Below, piece by piece: positions 63,951 to 64,000 of a DNA stretch of 64,000 bases. The first letter of the stretch is position 1. Each line of letters opens with the position of its first letter. This DNA comes from JADJWR01 sp964509545 (GTDB taxonomy: Bacteria > Pseudomonadota > Gammaproteobacteria > Burkholderiales > Burkholderiaceae_F). Location: NCBI GenBank assembly GCA_964509545.1, contig CAZDXQ010000017.1, positions 1-64,000 on the forward strand, in the 5' to 3' direction. A model generated the notes under the pieces. It was not told the DNA's origin. It saw only the letters and a program-made list of their open reading frames with translations, and did not search any database. A program made the position numbers and the translations under genes.

Positions 63951-64000
63951 TTGACACCCGACCTCGTTTTCACCATTTGCGCCGGGGCATTCGGGCTGGC
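63951..64000 (+). CDS. pilD: Probable start of prepilin peptidase PilD, cut by window edge
   Basis: A TTG-started frame reads M-T-P-D-L-V-F-T-I-C-A-G-A-F-G-L to the window edge, compatible with the first hydrophobic helix of a prepilin peptidase. The position directly after pilB-pilC fits pilD. Only 16 codons are visible, so the call rests mainly on context. Confidence 0.45.
   Translation, partial: MTPDLVFTICAGAFGL

Overview
The window is ordinary, gene-dense chromosome from a GC-rich Betaproteobacterium. Burkholderiales is my best guess and Rhodocyclales is possible. The evidence is the gene order nrdA-nrdB, ampD, pilR-pilS, ffh, proS-rppH-proB-obgE-rpmA-rplU-ispB-tRNA-Pro-pilB-pilC, the tkt-gap-pgk-pyk-fba sugar-phosphate block, the Lys/Ala-rich histone-like protein, and the fused speD-speE. 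I see no insertion sequence, CRISPR array, rRNA operon or prophage gene.

Layout. 1-10260: central carbon genes on the minus strand (tkt, gap, pgk, pyk, fba, the last cut by the window edge). They are split between gap and pgk by a GlyGly-CTERM subtilase and its rhombosortase, and by an array of degenerate copies of the gap 3' end. 10638-14017: fused AdoMet decarboxylase/aminopropyltransferase, rsmE, a YidB-like protein, and a barnase/barstar-type pair. 14100-18972: NADP malic enzyme, a class I/II aminotransferase and a lytic transglycosylase with a long leader. 19450-21879: ubiD, a KTSC protein and an exported protein with a histone-like tail. 21976-31506 (minus): mgtE, mtgA, aroE, a TonB-like protein, an RNB-family RNase, MarC and YbaK proteins, a YqiA-like esterase and mpl. 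31552-38640 (plus): an NTase-like protein, a TlpA-type thioredoxin, aroQ, accB, accC, prmA, a zinc-ribbon/DUF3426 protein and a PfkB kinase. 38789-45470 (minus): YggT, the histone-like protein, nrdB, nrdA (with paired NrdR-like boxes) and ampD. 45470-49787 (minus): pilR, pilS, a PP0621-type protein and a CcsA/YpjD-type protein. 49835-58237: ffh, ompW, lytic transglycosylase, proS, rppH, proB, obgE, rpmA, rplU. 58238-64000: ispB, tRNA-Pro(CGG), a CorC-family protein, pilB, pilC and the probable start of pilD.

Functional links. Type IV pilus assembly (pilB, pilC, pilD) and its two-component regulator (pilS, pilR) lie about 12 kb apart. Cell-wall genes recur through the window (mtgA, mpl, ampD and two lytic transglycosylases). 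Most minus-strand runs have start/stop overlaps typical of operons.

The most unusual stretch is 3745-7277. An exported-protease sorting pair sits inside a glycolytic cluster, and next to it are three gap-tail copies plus a fourth fragment with synonymous differences. This looks like the scar of repeated site-specific insertion at the end of gap. Secondary points of interest are a lipoprotein-type barnase with overlapping barstar, an A9 run in the histone-like gene whose slippage would remove the tail, a tandem REP-like element abutting a start codon, and structured leaders or hairpins without an obvious known class. Starts, motifs and hairpins were read by eye; no database search was run.
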